From Bugulina stolonifera (Eukaryota; Bryozoa; Gymnolaemata; Cheilostomatida; Bugulidae): a stretch of 64,000 bases of DNA. Under the pieces are notes generated by a model, which worked only from the letters and a program-made list of their open reading frames with translations, searched no databases and was not told where the DNA came from. The stretch covers positions 7,327,501 to 7,391,500 of the forward strand of contig OW285196.1 of NCBI GenBank assembly GCA_935421135.1, read 5' to 3'. The translations under genes were made by a program, and so were the position numbers. Of the stretch, positions 25,210 to 36,599 are shown piece by piece. How positions within the stretch are numbered: position 1 is the stretch's first letter; every line of letters starts with the position of its first letter.

Positions 25210-26555
25210 GGTAGTGCTTATTGAATAACAAGCAGGTAGAATGTAAATGGTTGCTATGCTGTAACCAAGTAATCATTTGCCCAGCAGAAGGCATGCAAAT
25301 TACTTTTCATGAGCAACCAACACTGTCAACAGGACAAAGAAATCAATTTATTGGGCATATTTCACACCTTTTCCCTATAAATAACTAAGAGGTAGTAAAT
25401 TGTAATTACCGACATAGGTAACACCAGTTAACTAAAATACATGCATATGAGACCTACTTGTATGTAGCACCATATATGTACCTTTTGTAGACAACACACA
25501 TACCCTACACCATGCAATGAACATTCACTTGCATTTGTATATAATTATTATATTGAACAACTATGGGTACATGAGGTGGTGTAGGCTTACTGCTGCATTG
25601 GTACACTTGAACACAACAGTAACAGTACACCTAACAACTACAAATTTTAGCCCTAACTCTTTGTAATAACCAATACACGCTTGTGCACACTGTACATCAT
25701 TATGCATTTATTAACACAGCATAGTAAAGTTACCCTAGCCTTAGAATAACAAAACTTGGTATAGAGTAGAACCTATGATATACTGTCTGTTATGTACATT
25801 GTAGGTGAGATTAGCCTGGAATCTACACTTTTCAGACAAGTAGTTGCAGGGGTTTAGGAAGAAACCCCAAACAATCAAGGCAATAATAAAACTCAGTACA
25901 ATCTAATATATATTTTATTCAACTATTATTAAAAAGCAAGATCTAGTACATATGAGCTTCACTAAGGGTGAAACATTAACTATAATAGAATACAATATCA
26001 AACGTACTTTGAAAGTAGTATTGGTAAAAATTGGGAAGATAAGCATTAATATTCCAAGTAAAAACTATTGAAAAGCTAGCAGAAATGAATTTTGCTACAT
26101 TTTGGTACTCAAAAACTGATGTGGTGAGCTGTGTTAAGTTATTTCGTGTATAAACAGTGTTTTCAAAATAGAATTTTAAAAACATAGGAGTTGTCACACC
26201 AACAAATAAACTCAACAGTAGACAACTCCAAACCTGTGTTGATAATAGTTTGTACAGCACAATGAATAGCCAATGGTAAGCATCACATAGTGCGAGTGAA
26301 TGACATAGATAGATATGGTAATGGTAGCATCGGCTAGTCAGTGGTACCCATCTATTACATAACTTATACAGGTCAAAGCTACTAATTTCATGACTAGACG
26401 ACTTCAGCTAACAGGGTACTGACCCTCTACATAGTTTAAACTACTATTGAAATATTTCACCATACAAGTTAGGCAGATAGAAATAGCAAAAACGTATCAT
26501 AATGTTACTATATAAAACGATGTATAGGAATAATACAGAGGCAGTGAGTAGCCGG
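25210..26555. other. Intergenic region between gene B and the Ly6-like gene
   Basis: AT-rich, with no recognised gene. The minus-strand open frame 25976-26260 is hydrophobic and Tyr/Phe-rich by composition and lacks splice or family support, so I do not call it. Confidence 0.45.
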
Positions 26556-26561
26556 TTTATT
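26556..26561 (-). terminator. Poly(A) signal of the Ly6-like gene
   Basis: AATAAA on the minus strand, 33 bases beyond the stop codon at 26595-26597, which gives a very short 3' UTR. Confidence 0.6.
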
Positions 26562-26594
26562 AGAGAGGATAACTCCTCTGCTTGTTGGAATATT

Positions 26595-29500
26595 CTAGAG
26601 AATAAAGATAGAGAGGAGACTGGATACACTGACCAATAGGATTGCAGATACGATGGAGACAGCCGAGTTACACTTGTCATTGTGGCATACACATATGTTC
26701 ACCTCAGTCAGGGCTCCAACTGCAAATATACATGTATAGGTACATAGTAGACCTAGGTATAATATCTATCAATGTGGGAGGACTGGTCGTCCCCTCATAC
26801 TCAGAATAAACTGTATAGAGAACCTAGTCTATGTGAGCCTAATGATAAACAGTGGTGGCGTTGGATCCTGAGCTGACCTCTACTGAACCATCTATGGTAT
26901 CATAGTATATATTCTCTCCAAAGACGAGAACAGTGACCGTGTAATAATAGTCACTCATTTGAATAAAATAAACATAAACCAGTGAGCAAATGTGCAGAAA
27001 ATATATCGTGTAGTCTACAGATAGACATAGAAATAGTACAACGCTATTAGCTTAAATAAGCATAAGATACATTAACCTACAAGCATTGTTTTTATTACTT
27101 AAACCATGTATAAGAGAGAAACGAAATATCAAAGTTCTACCAGAGCAGCTATGTTGGTAGATAGACAGTTATATGCATTAGAAAAAAGTCAGCAGTACGT
27201 TTGCCATTTGCACTCTATTATACATGTGCACGATAGCTAGCAGTGCCAGGAATAACTATTTACTGGCTAGGTTACTAAAACACTCTATAGAATAATGCCA
27301 GAAAGGCATAGCAAAGTAGCCTACTAGCTCTAGATGTACTATTACACATGTCTAGGTACACTGCTATATACATGTAAGTACACTGGTATATAAGTACACT
27401 AGGCCTATTATATAACTAGGCCTACACTATTATACAAGCACACTGTTACTAAGTAGGCTACACTGTTATATAAGTATACTGTTATGCAAGTACACTGTTA
27501 AACAAGTATACAAGTACAATGGTAGGCTATATAAGTACACTTATTATATAAGTACACTGATACTAAGTACAAGTCGGCTAGTGTAGGAACTTACCAGAAT
27601 CTTTGTTAACCACCTTACAGCCGTGGAATGAAACCTCATCTTTATCAAACTCTGGGTCCAAACATCTTCTAATAATCTTAAAACCTGGCAATTGCAAAGA
27701 GCGGAATAAGGATACAAGTTGAACAGCAAGATACGGCAGGTGCTTATATCAACAGGTGCTTATATCGACAGGTGCTTATATCGACAGGTGCTTATATCGA
27801 CAGGTGCTTATATCAACAGGTGCTTATATCGACAGGTGCTTATATCAACAGGTGCTTATATCGGCAACTATTACTATTACTATTCTCTCCATATGTATTA
27901 TAAAAAAACTATATTAAACCCCACATTAATTCCATTCACTTACCAGAACCGAGGGTTAGTTTCTCCTTTGACTTCACACAGGCAGCGTTTGGAGCTTCAC
28001 AGAAATCGACGGTAGCGTTGAGTGCGGCGCCATCAAAACCTAACTCAGGACAATCATCATCCGGTTCGTTTGTTGAGTGACTACACTTGTAGCAGCTTAT
28101 TCCTTTTTCACTCGCAAAACCTGTCAACATGTTTAACATCATTAAGCAAAAGTCTTACCTCAGTTTTCACTGGGGTACGTATCTCCAGAAAGGCTAGCCA
28201 AGTTATTGTTTACTAGACTCTACACGTTTTGCTACACGTTACAGTGCAAGATAAGCAAAAGACTACATCAACATTTGGTACTTTGATAGCAGGGGGTCAT
28301 ACAGGTCTGGTACACTGTTTTCAGCTAGAAATTGGAGATTGAATTACAATGTTATTATTATTTGCGACAGTTGACGAATAGAGGGTACTCATTTCATTAA
28401 TCCAACCAATTACAAAAAAACATATTAATTTCATTAGAGTGACAAAAGATAACTGGTCAGATCAACTGAATCGGTAATTAAAGACAAAATAAACATTGAG
28501 TAATACCAGTACTATTACATAGTATATTATGTCTCCATAAGCAAACGGATATCAGTATAAGAATGGAAAAGATAAAAGAAACAAATACATGTATCTTCAA
28601 GTCAACATGATTGAGTAGTCAGCCTAATTATAATTGAATGTGAATTCACACAATTTAAAATGCAACTCTAAGCTCAAACTAAGCTCAATTGTCTGAAACA
28701 GGAGCCCACAACTCGCTATGTCTTTCACATCTGGGTCATGGAGCCCGAGCACCAAAAAAGACATTGACGCTACTGAAACCGTAAAAGGCATGGCTAGAAG
28801 GTGGTGATTACCTTCTTGTTTGTACGGCTATTTAATTTGAGACCTGCCGGCGCCTGTAGTATTACCCAGGACATTAAATTAGTCGATCTGCCTGTAGCAT
28901 TACTTTTCGTCCTGGGTTGTTGAAAGGACAGTGTCACCTAAATTGTATGTAGGAGCTGACTCCTTGCCTTGATAACACGTAGCCTAATCATCAGACATAT
29001 CAAGCCGTTTAATGGCACTTGCCACATCAGTGGACATGGACAGATCATACAGAACAATACATCAACGTTTTTTTAACGTTCACGCTGCTGCATCTGCCAA
29101 GTTTCTGATTACTTGATAGATGTTCGTGTTGAATTTGCATGATCATGATATACTATAGGCCTATAATAGCGCTTGGCAAGTCATTGACATAAGCTAGAAA
29201 TTAAGTTGGACCAAGGATTGCACCCTGTGGTACTCATGGTATTGCTTTCAGGGCACTGGAATGAGCATACACGGTTGATGTGAAGATTGGACAAGTCTAG
29301 TCTGACTATCCAAATGACACCTTACAACAGAACAAACACTATCATTTCAAATTTCAATTAATAAATTATATTATAATAATTACTATTATAGTCTTATTTC
29401 CAAGTAAATTTTATTTCACTTTAAACAAACCAATGGGTAACGACCAGGAAAAAAAAAGAAACATGTTCATTGTGATTGTTGGCCTACTTACTACTAATAC

Positions 29501-29628
29501 TTAGTATCGTATGTAGAGTAGTTATCTCATTAACTAATTATAATTATAGTAGCCACTAATTAACGGCAGTACTCACAAGCAGAAATAGTAGAAAGACATA
29601 CAACAATCTTCAAAATACTGAGCTCCAT
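26595..29628 (-). CDS. Ly6/uPAR-type (quiver-like) GPI-anchored small surface protein
   Basis: Exons: 29577-29628, 27944-28120, 27595-27684, 26595-26719. All introns are phase 1, the usual pattern for exported modular proteins. The product is 147 aa. Residues 1-17 form a hydrophobic signal peptide starting MELSILKIVV. The mature part has ten cysteines at about 27, 30, 41, 58, 65, 84, 99, 116, 118 and 123, beginning ISCYKCSHS and ending CVCHNDKCN. This is the classic three-finger LU-domain signature with a terminal Cys-Asn. One N-glycosylation site (NAT) lies near residue 52. A hydrophobic tail from about residue 127 to 147 with no basic residue after it indicates GPI attachment near Ser125-Ser128. 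Family members act outside the cell, for example on ion channels or receptors (quiver/sleepless, Ly6/Lynx); the partner here is unknown. I am confident in the family, not in orthology. Confidence 0.88.
27340..27575. repeat. Degenerate AAGTACACTG-type repeat
   Basis: Irregular reiterations of TATATAAGTACACTGTTA-like sequence with indels, in the last intron of the Ly6-like gene. It ends about 20 bases from the donor of exon 27595-27684. Confidence 0.7.
27733..27866. repeat. 16-bp tandem repeat, about eight units
   Basis: The unit GACAGGTGCTTATATC repeats about eight times with a G/A variant in the first base or two, in the second intron of the Ly6-like gene. The plus-strand open frame across it only reflects the repeat. 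Confidence 0.92.
28690..29290 (-). mobile_element. Dead non-LTR retrotransposon (reverse transcriptase) fragment
   Basis: On the minus strand at 29165-29233 the frame reads VPQGAILGPT, a stop, then FLAYVNDLPSAI. This matches the conserved (G)VPQGSxLGP-x-LF-x-x-Y-x-NDLP block of LINE reverse transcriptases. The preceding glycine codon has become TGA and further stops occur, so it is a pseudogene. Upstream in the same frame is VYAHSSALKAIP, as expected just before this motif. Downstream towards 28690 the frame is shifted and eroded. It lies in the first intron of the Ly6-like gene, same strand. Confidence 0.72.
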
Positions 29629-30499
29629 TTGAACAGCTAAATTGTCACGGATAAATACACCAACAGCAAATCTAATCTAACTTTCAAGTGTAGTTCCAAT
29701 CTGCCGTTCTCAGTATAGAAAAGGCGGAAGGGGCTGAATCATCGAGGCTATAGAAATTAGTGAGTCATTTCAAGAAATGTAACCCCCTTCACCATTGGCT
29801 ATCATTGAAAATGTCGGCTAGTGGATTTGTCTTCTCAATAAAGTATTGTAAAGGAGGGAGAACAACTCTACTCGAGGATTACCACAGAAGACGACAGAGT
29901 TGTCTTCTTTTCTTCATTAGTACAGAAATGATAGCAGAAAACTTCAGAATTATATCTAATCTTTGACCTGAGATTGTTTCCCTGCAAGTAATATTACCTG
30001 GCTGGCTGCCAGAGGGATACACAGACAAAATGTCATTTGATATAGTGAAGCTGGTGAATAAACTAGGAGATAAAAATTGATTTTATCAGAGTTATCATAT
30101 TATGCATAAATATTAAATATGTAGAACAGCAAGATATATGACAAGCATGTAAATTTAGAAAAAGAAAATCAAATTGTAAGTTTATGGCTTCAGTGGAGAT
30201 CAATTATGTTATTCTACCAGTTCAGAAGTGGTAGTAATTATTACACCATAGGCTAGATTAGATTACATCGCACATGTATGTGAAAGATACATATTGTATA
30301 ATAATTTAGTATTTACAAATTTGAAAGCAACCTAAAAAATAGATATTCCACCATCAACACATTAATTTTCGATTAATAGATGGACAGCCATATATATTTT
30401 TAAATACAGACAAACAACGAAAAAGCAATATTATAAAAGTTCAATGAAATACAACTGACTAATGTGGTATAATAACTATATAATAAGTAAAAGTTATAT
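29629..30499. other. Intergenic region between the Ly6-like gene and RNF7
   Basis: It must hold the Ly6-like gene promoter. I see no TATA box that can be assigned, no repeat and no supported coding sequence. Confidence 0.4.
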
Positions 30500-30505
30500 T
30501 TTATT
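30500..30505 (-). terminator. Poly(A) signal of RNF7
   Basis: AATAAA on the minus strand, about 65 bases after the RNF7 stop codon (30570-30572). Confidence 0.55.
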
Positions 30506-30569
30506 CAAAGTCCGAATGTTGGATTATCACACAAAGGGGTGTACGTTAGATAGCAGATATACCATAAGA

Positions 30570-33500
30570 TCACTTTCCTATTCGAGCTACGACCCACTCT
30601 GCTTGGCATAACGGACATCTGTTGTTCTGTTTTACCCATAATGCCATGCAGCAGTTGTGGAATGAATGATGACAGTCTCCCCAAACCACAACACATTCCT
30701 CTTGTTTATTATCTCCTTGACACCTCAAACACCAGTCTACAATGGTGGAATAAACAATGCGACATGTACTGCAGTTAGTAGAATACCCGATTTTTGTGCT
30801 ATTTTTGCAAAGAGAAACCATAAACTTTTCAGCCTTATCCGCTTCGTATTTTAGTATGTAAAAGTCCCGCCTTCTCTCTTTCGGAAAAGTAGCCGAGTTG
30901 CCGGAGAGGCATATGCCAAGTAGTCCCACTGGGAACATCTGACTGTAAATCTATATGTACAAGCTATTTTGTGGAGACTATATGGCTACTCTGGAGTGCA
31001 GTGAGTTTTTAGTTTTCCTCAGGTCATCATGGATTCTAACATTACCTATTCACTTTAAATGTATTCATTTAATGCATAGATATTAACCACGTTCTACCTC
31101 GTACTCACTAATGCTGTATACAATATCACTTAGCCTCGGCTGTTTTTAGTTTACAAACCATAGAGGAACTCCCTACCTCCCTCTGTTCACAAGCAACAGC
31201 GGTGTTAACTCTAAGAGCATGTATTTGAAATGATTCTTGATCCTTTCCCTGGTATCGGTGTACCTAATTGCTTCCCCATTCATATTCTTATAATCTTTCT
31301 CTGCATCCTATCCCACCCATTGTGCCCTTTCTTGTGCTTCATCGCTCTCTTCATCATATATATAGCCTTACTTAGTGATTTCCGAATATTGGAATAGCAA
31401 ACTTCCTACCATGAGCAACATCTCTACTCATAATCTAACTCACGATGTATTCATTTTAATTTATCTAATGTCCTGATCCACTCCTGAGACCATTAAACTA
31501 ATGGACCCACCCAGAGCAGTGTTGTAATGATAACACGGGTTCTACTCATCGGAGCAGGCACTAGTATTGGACTCAGAAGGGTTACCAGTAACTGACCAAG
31601 TAGCTATTGTGTTTTTGATGACTGGCTATAATAACATAATACACTGCAGTTACTGTGACAAGTGTAACACTGACAACATCTTGCTCAGTTTGAATGGTTA
31701 TTACTATGCACCGTAACTACAGCTTATGCTAGTGCCTAGTAAAAACCTGACCAGGAGGCCTCTAGCCAGTCCTATAAGTTATAAGAGTAGTTACAAGTGA
31801 AAATGTTCCCGTATTGCAATTAGACTGAAAAGTAGGTCTGCAGCAAAATGAGGCTCTATTTATACTAAGATTAGCCTCTGATTCAAGATCTGTTTGAGTG
31901 GATTGGTCATAAATGAAAGCCTGATGTAGCCTGAAAATCAACCCAGCATCATACTAATGGTCAAAACAGTGCAAAGCATAGGATGGGCACATAAACTGCA
32001 TATCAGTGAGCATAAGGCATGTCAATCATTTAGTTAGAACAAAAATATCATGACACTCTGTATTAAGCAAGAAGATACTTGTAATAACCCAAATCATTAG
32101 ACAGATAAAGGTATGTTTCTGGTGTATTGTGTGTAATGCAAGGAAGCTGATGGGAACTAATGAAATAAATAATTAATTACAATGCTGAGTAGGCATATAT
32201 GTGTATAATGAAGATTCTCTCCAGAGCGATAAAACATCCGACCGGAAAGATGAATGAGATTGTAGATTATCACAGTATTCAATACCAAGTGAAAAATCAC
32301 ACAGTCTCGCTTGATAGGCTATACTTTACGAGATGGTAAAGTAGGTCTACACAGTAAGCACAGAAAAATAATCTTTAAATTTTATTCTTATGATTAATTA
32401 TATTGCCTGAAGTTAGGTCCCGCAGCCCATGGGAAAAAATCTACTCCCTGCTGTTCCTGCCAAGACCAAATATTTTTGGAGTTGAAACCAATAACTCTGA
32501 ATATCAATATTAATATACAGCATGAGTAGATCAGTACCATGAGTGAATGACAATGTAGTCCAAATAAACTTTATTTGGACTACATTGGACTTTATTATAA
32601 AGAGTTTTTTTTATTTTCCCACTGAGACCATCAGGGAACGGAAGAGATGTGGGAATACAATATGGATTTTTTCTTCTTTTTTTTCTCTTTCTCTCTTTTT
32701 TGATAACTTTTATTCCCTTTTATGTATAATTTATGATGTTGAATGTTTTTTTTTTATATTTTTTATATGTGCTTTAGAATAGTAGGTATTTATATATATT
32801 TTTTATTATTCATCATGCCATAACAACAAAAAAAAGAAAGGAAAAAACAAGAAAAAAAAAACTATCTATCAGCTTTCAAGGCGCACACCACGTATGGTTT
32901 TTGGCCAGAAGGAGTAATAAAATTGATTCGTTTTTATGTATTGTGTGTAGGTGTTTTAGCATTGTGATTGTCTCGTATTATACTTATTGAATTAAGCATG
33001 AAATAATAGCATTTGCTATAAATAAATTAAAATCAAAATGACACAAAAATAAATAACTAACATATTGATTATAAATTTTATCTTTGATATAATGATATAA
33101 ATATTAATAATAAATATAATATTGTTATGGATTTTTCATTCAACTGTCATTCCATAAACCTTTTCTGGGTTGTCTAGACACTTGCAGATCTAACTTTTAC
33201 TTTATTAACACTTCAACTTCTCTTCCACTTTCTCTCTACTTACTCTACTCCTCCTCCCTTACTGTATATAAAAATCCCTTATATATATGTATATAAAATA
33301 GCTACATGTAGCTAGAGCTACATGTAGCTAACTCATATTATATACGTAAAAAAGCAACAGCTTCCCTAGCCTTACAACACCAGCTTGCTAAAACACTTCT
33401 AAAATTCACCACAATATCTATGTTATATTTACCCGTGACTTGAACACGGCATATAGCACAAGTATCACACCCTCCATCCCAACTCCACATGGCCACTGCA

Positions 33501-33586
33501 TTCCATTTCTTCAATGTGAAGGGTTTCTCGTTTTTCTTAACACCTTTATCTTCAGTCTTCAGTTTATCTTCATATGACTCAGCCAT
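30570..33586 (-). CDS. RNF7: RING-box protein 2 (RBX2/SAG/ROC2), cullin-RING ligase subunit
   Basis: Two exons, 33433-33586 and 30570-30736, joined in phase 1 across a 2.7-kb intron. The product is 106 aa; human RNF7 is 113. Residues 1-23 are a variable charged tail. Residues 24-39 hold the cullin-binding strand with [13 protein letters not shown], which is the RBX2 form (RBX1 has KWNAVALWAWD). The RING-H2 domain follows with [11 protein letters not shown] at 40-50, CLRCQ at 54-58, [17 protein letters not shown] at 65-81 and RCPLCQ at 91-96, so the zinc ligands appear complete. The protein recruits a ubiquitin or NEDD8 E2 enzyme to cullin complexes, chiefly CUL5, in cytosol and nucleus. The start ATG is the only one that gives the family length. 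RBX2 is favoured over RBX1 by the [12 protein letters not shown] segment. Confidence 0.96.
32551..32587. repeat. Perfect 37-base palindrome, 18-bp arms
   Basis: CAATGTAGTCCAAATAAA, one C, then its exact reverse complement. It lies in the RNF7 intron just before a T-rich tract. It could be the fused ends of a small transposon or a replication-slippage product; no element body is visible. Confidence 0.9.
32600..32960. other. T-rich then A-rich tract, possibly a retrotransposon 3' end
   Basis: A run of T-rich sequence (32610-32800) is followed by A-rich sequence (32820-32870), then GGTTTTTGGCCAGAAGGAGT and TAATAAAATTGATTCG. That last part resembles LINE 3' tails by eye only. There is no supported coding sequence; the plus-strand open frame 32543-32782 is mostly Phe from the T tract. 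Confidence 0.3.
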
Positions 33587-36500
33587 TCCATTTAATTAAA
33601 GTTATGTCTCATATTTTGTTTTGCATTAAAATTTGGGAAAGTACAAGGATAGTACTATCCTTGGAAAGTACTAATAGTCGGAAATTACTGTAAAATGTCG
33701 GAGTGTGACTCGCTGTTTACACTTTTTAAACTTCATTTTTTACTAACTACTGTAAATTATTATAGGTTTGTCATTTCTTGGTTTTAGTCAATTAAATATT
33801 TTTTGTTATAATCTTACGTTAGTTGTCTTCACGATTATATAAAAAAGTGTAAAATCATTTATGCGAGATTAACCACTTAAATCCGCTGCATGAACTTACG
33901 ATCTGTGTTACTCTCTTTGAGTTAACCCCCTGAAACATTGTTTATTGCCTTGCATTGCATTGGTTATTGATGTGATTAAGTTTGATATATTCTATAGTGT
34001 ATATTATGTCGCGAAGAGTATGCATTTTAGTACAGAAAGTGATTTTAATGGCTATGCCTAACAAATAGCTTGTCTCTGCGGTTATAGCTGACTTGTCAAT
34101 TATTTTATAGGAGTTGTCATATCTGCATAGACATGGACAGTTTTAATAAGCATATCAAATTAGTGAAATCCTGACTCGGCAATCTCAATCTGTTTCTGAC
34201 AGATTCATGCTGGTACAGGTATTATTACTATTGTCAGCTGTCATTATCAGTAACCTTTTAATGAAATCAAGTTCTTAAACATTTTTTTTCCAAAGCAATT
34301 AGGTTGCTGTCAACCGTGACTGTTCTGTGACTGTTGAGACCTCAGACTGTCAGTTTTAGTTTAGATCCAATCAACTGATAGGTTACACAGTATGAGTATT
34401 AGAATTGGTATGATATGATCGAGCCCTCTTTATTGTGAGGGATTTATCTTTAACTGTTCTATACGTTGATTTTTAATGATTTGAATTTAATAGTAATAGT
34501 TTTATCTTTCTTTTGAATGACTAAGCAAAACTATAGCTTGAAGCTCTGCTGTTACTGTTCTATTTGACTATTACTTATTTTTCGATAATTATAATAGTAC
34601 AAAATTGAATATTAATTTTATTATAGGATTTGATAGTATAAGTATTTGTTAGCTGATAGGCCAACAGTTGAATTTTAAATAATAATAATAATAGAATATT
34701 TTGTTTTTTAATCAATTACTTTTTAAATTCGGCAATTTAGACCAAACTGAAAAAAGAAATCTATCAAACAAATAATCTGTATATGACTGGATAGAAGCTA
34801 GAATGACGAGTTGCTGTGTATAAGCTGTTTTTGCTACTAGCTTATATAGTAGGGGAGTAACTCATGCTAGAGCACAATTCTTGTAGCTTTTGTTCCGTGC
34901 CATTTTCAGAGCCACTTCGCATTATGGAACCACGGGAGAAATTCTCCGGTTGTGCCTGGCACGCAGGTTAAAACCAAGTCAAAACCCGAGTATTTTCTAG
35001 CATTGATTGTCTTAGCCACCCAAAATCCAAAAAAATCATTTTGATTCCTAATAGCTAGCTTCAATGATTTTTTCACAATAGGGAAACGGCTTATCGTAGT
35101 AGATTGTCTGATAGCTAAATTTAGATGTCAGGTACAATCAATGTAGCTTGGCGTACACGGACATGGTGTGCTTGAGATTTTCTCCATACCATAGAGAGCT
35201 AGTGTATTTGTTAAGTTTTAATTTAGACCTCAAGAGAAAGAGAGGGGGGGGGCATTTATAGATATATATTTATAGTTGACTTGTTTGCTCCGAGTCTGAG
35301 CTCTCTTCTTGTTCTCGGTATAAAACTGTATTATTAGTCTTACAAATGAATAGCACAAGAATTATTATGAGATCTTGTACACATTATTTGTTATTCTGAT
35401 GGTTAGAGATATTAGATAGTAATCCTGCAATGAAAGGTGGCATTCCCAAGTGTATGGTAGAGTTTTCCTTCTTAGTTTGCGTCTCTGTGCTAATCATCAA
35501 CGTATCATCTGGCTGTAGCTTAACTATTGCAACATATTCTAAAAGCTGATATAGGGACTGATGGGATATCATCGGCAAGTTTCAACTTTCTTCTCAGCCT
35601 GGAGCTTGGGCCTCGTCTTCTTGTTTCTCTGTATTTCATTGGGTAAATCCTCTATTCTGGGCCGTAAAAGAGAGACATGGGATGATGAACTGTTATCACA
35701 CATCAGGGGCTCTTCCTGGCTGATATAGCAAGGCTATGCTGCCTACATCCTCTTGTGTGCATCCAGTCTTTGAACCGTGGATTGTCTACGCGTGTCATTG
35801 TTTCATCTCTTATTTTGCACGGGATTTAAAAAAGGCTGTGAGAAGTTCTGACAGAATCGTATCCTTTCAGATGGTTTATCGTTCTCTACAACCTAACTCT
35901 GTATTTATTTGTTGATTGAGGGTGGAATCGGCTAGCTGGATGCGTCTGCACGAGCGGTTGTAGGCGTATTTGGAAACTGTACTGGTTCATATAGGACTGC
36001 TCTAACTATCCGAATACAAATGACTAATGTTTGATTTGAAGCGGCTTCCCCTTGTTTACAGCAATATATTATTACCAGGCACGCCTAACCTAGCGTTATA
36101 GCTAGCGCTATATTATTGAATATAATATATTGTTATTGCCGCAGATTGCTATTTATAAGCTTGCACGGTGCAATATCCGAATATGCCTAATGACTCTAAA
36201 GGATCAGCAACTTGATACAGCAATCGAATTTTGTTTTTGAAGTAAATATTTTGGTATGAAAGTTTGAGTTAATTGTTATAACATTGTATCAGTACACAAT
36301 AAAACTTGAGATAATGTACATTAGTTTATTGATAATTCACATACTGTTAGAAGACACAAAAACCATTGTTGTAACTCTAGAATATTTACAATAATTTAAA
36401 AGCTGTTATTATCATAACTTTGAAGCTTTGTTATACAATGTACTTGCTGATGTACATAGTCATTGTTACCACAGTATGATCAACACTGTTCATAATATCC

Positions 36501-36599
36501 TCTGTAGATTAAACTGAGAAGCGACTTGAACGAACTCCGAGACTAGGAGAGGACGAAACTCAACAGTTTTCCCAATATTAAAGTGGAATCTCCATCAAT
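33587..36599. other. Divergent intergenic region between RNF7 and RBM26
   Basis: Three kilobases that must hold both promoters. I see a TAA microsatellite near 34681, a G run near 35246, and a minus-strand open frame at 35384-35578 without splice or family support. A possible acceptor at TCCTCTGTAG (ending 36508) could begin the exon that carries the RBM26 start codon, implying an upstream 5' UTR exon that I cannot place. Confidence 0.4.

Noticed and set aside
33433..33586. Assignment of the RING gene to RBX1
   Set aside because: [12 protein letters not shown] with CAICRVQV and the second exon's [12 protein letters not shown] fit RBX2/RNF7, not RBX1.
35384..35578. 64-codon minus-strand open frame between RNF7 and RBM26
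   Set aside because: No ATG in good context, no splice partners in phase, no recognisable family; probably chance.
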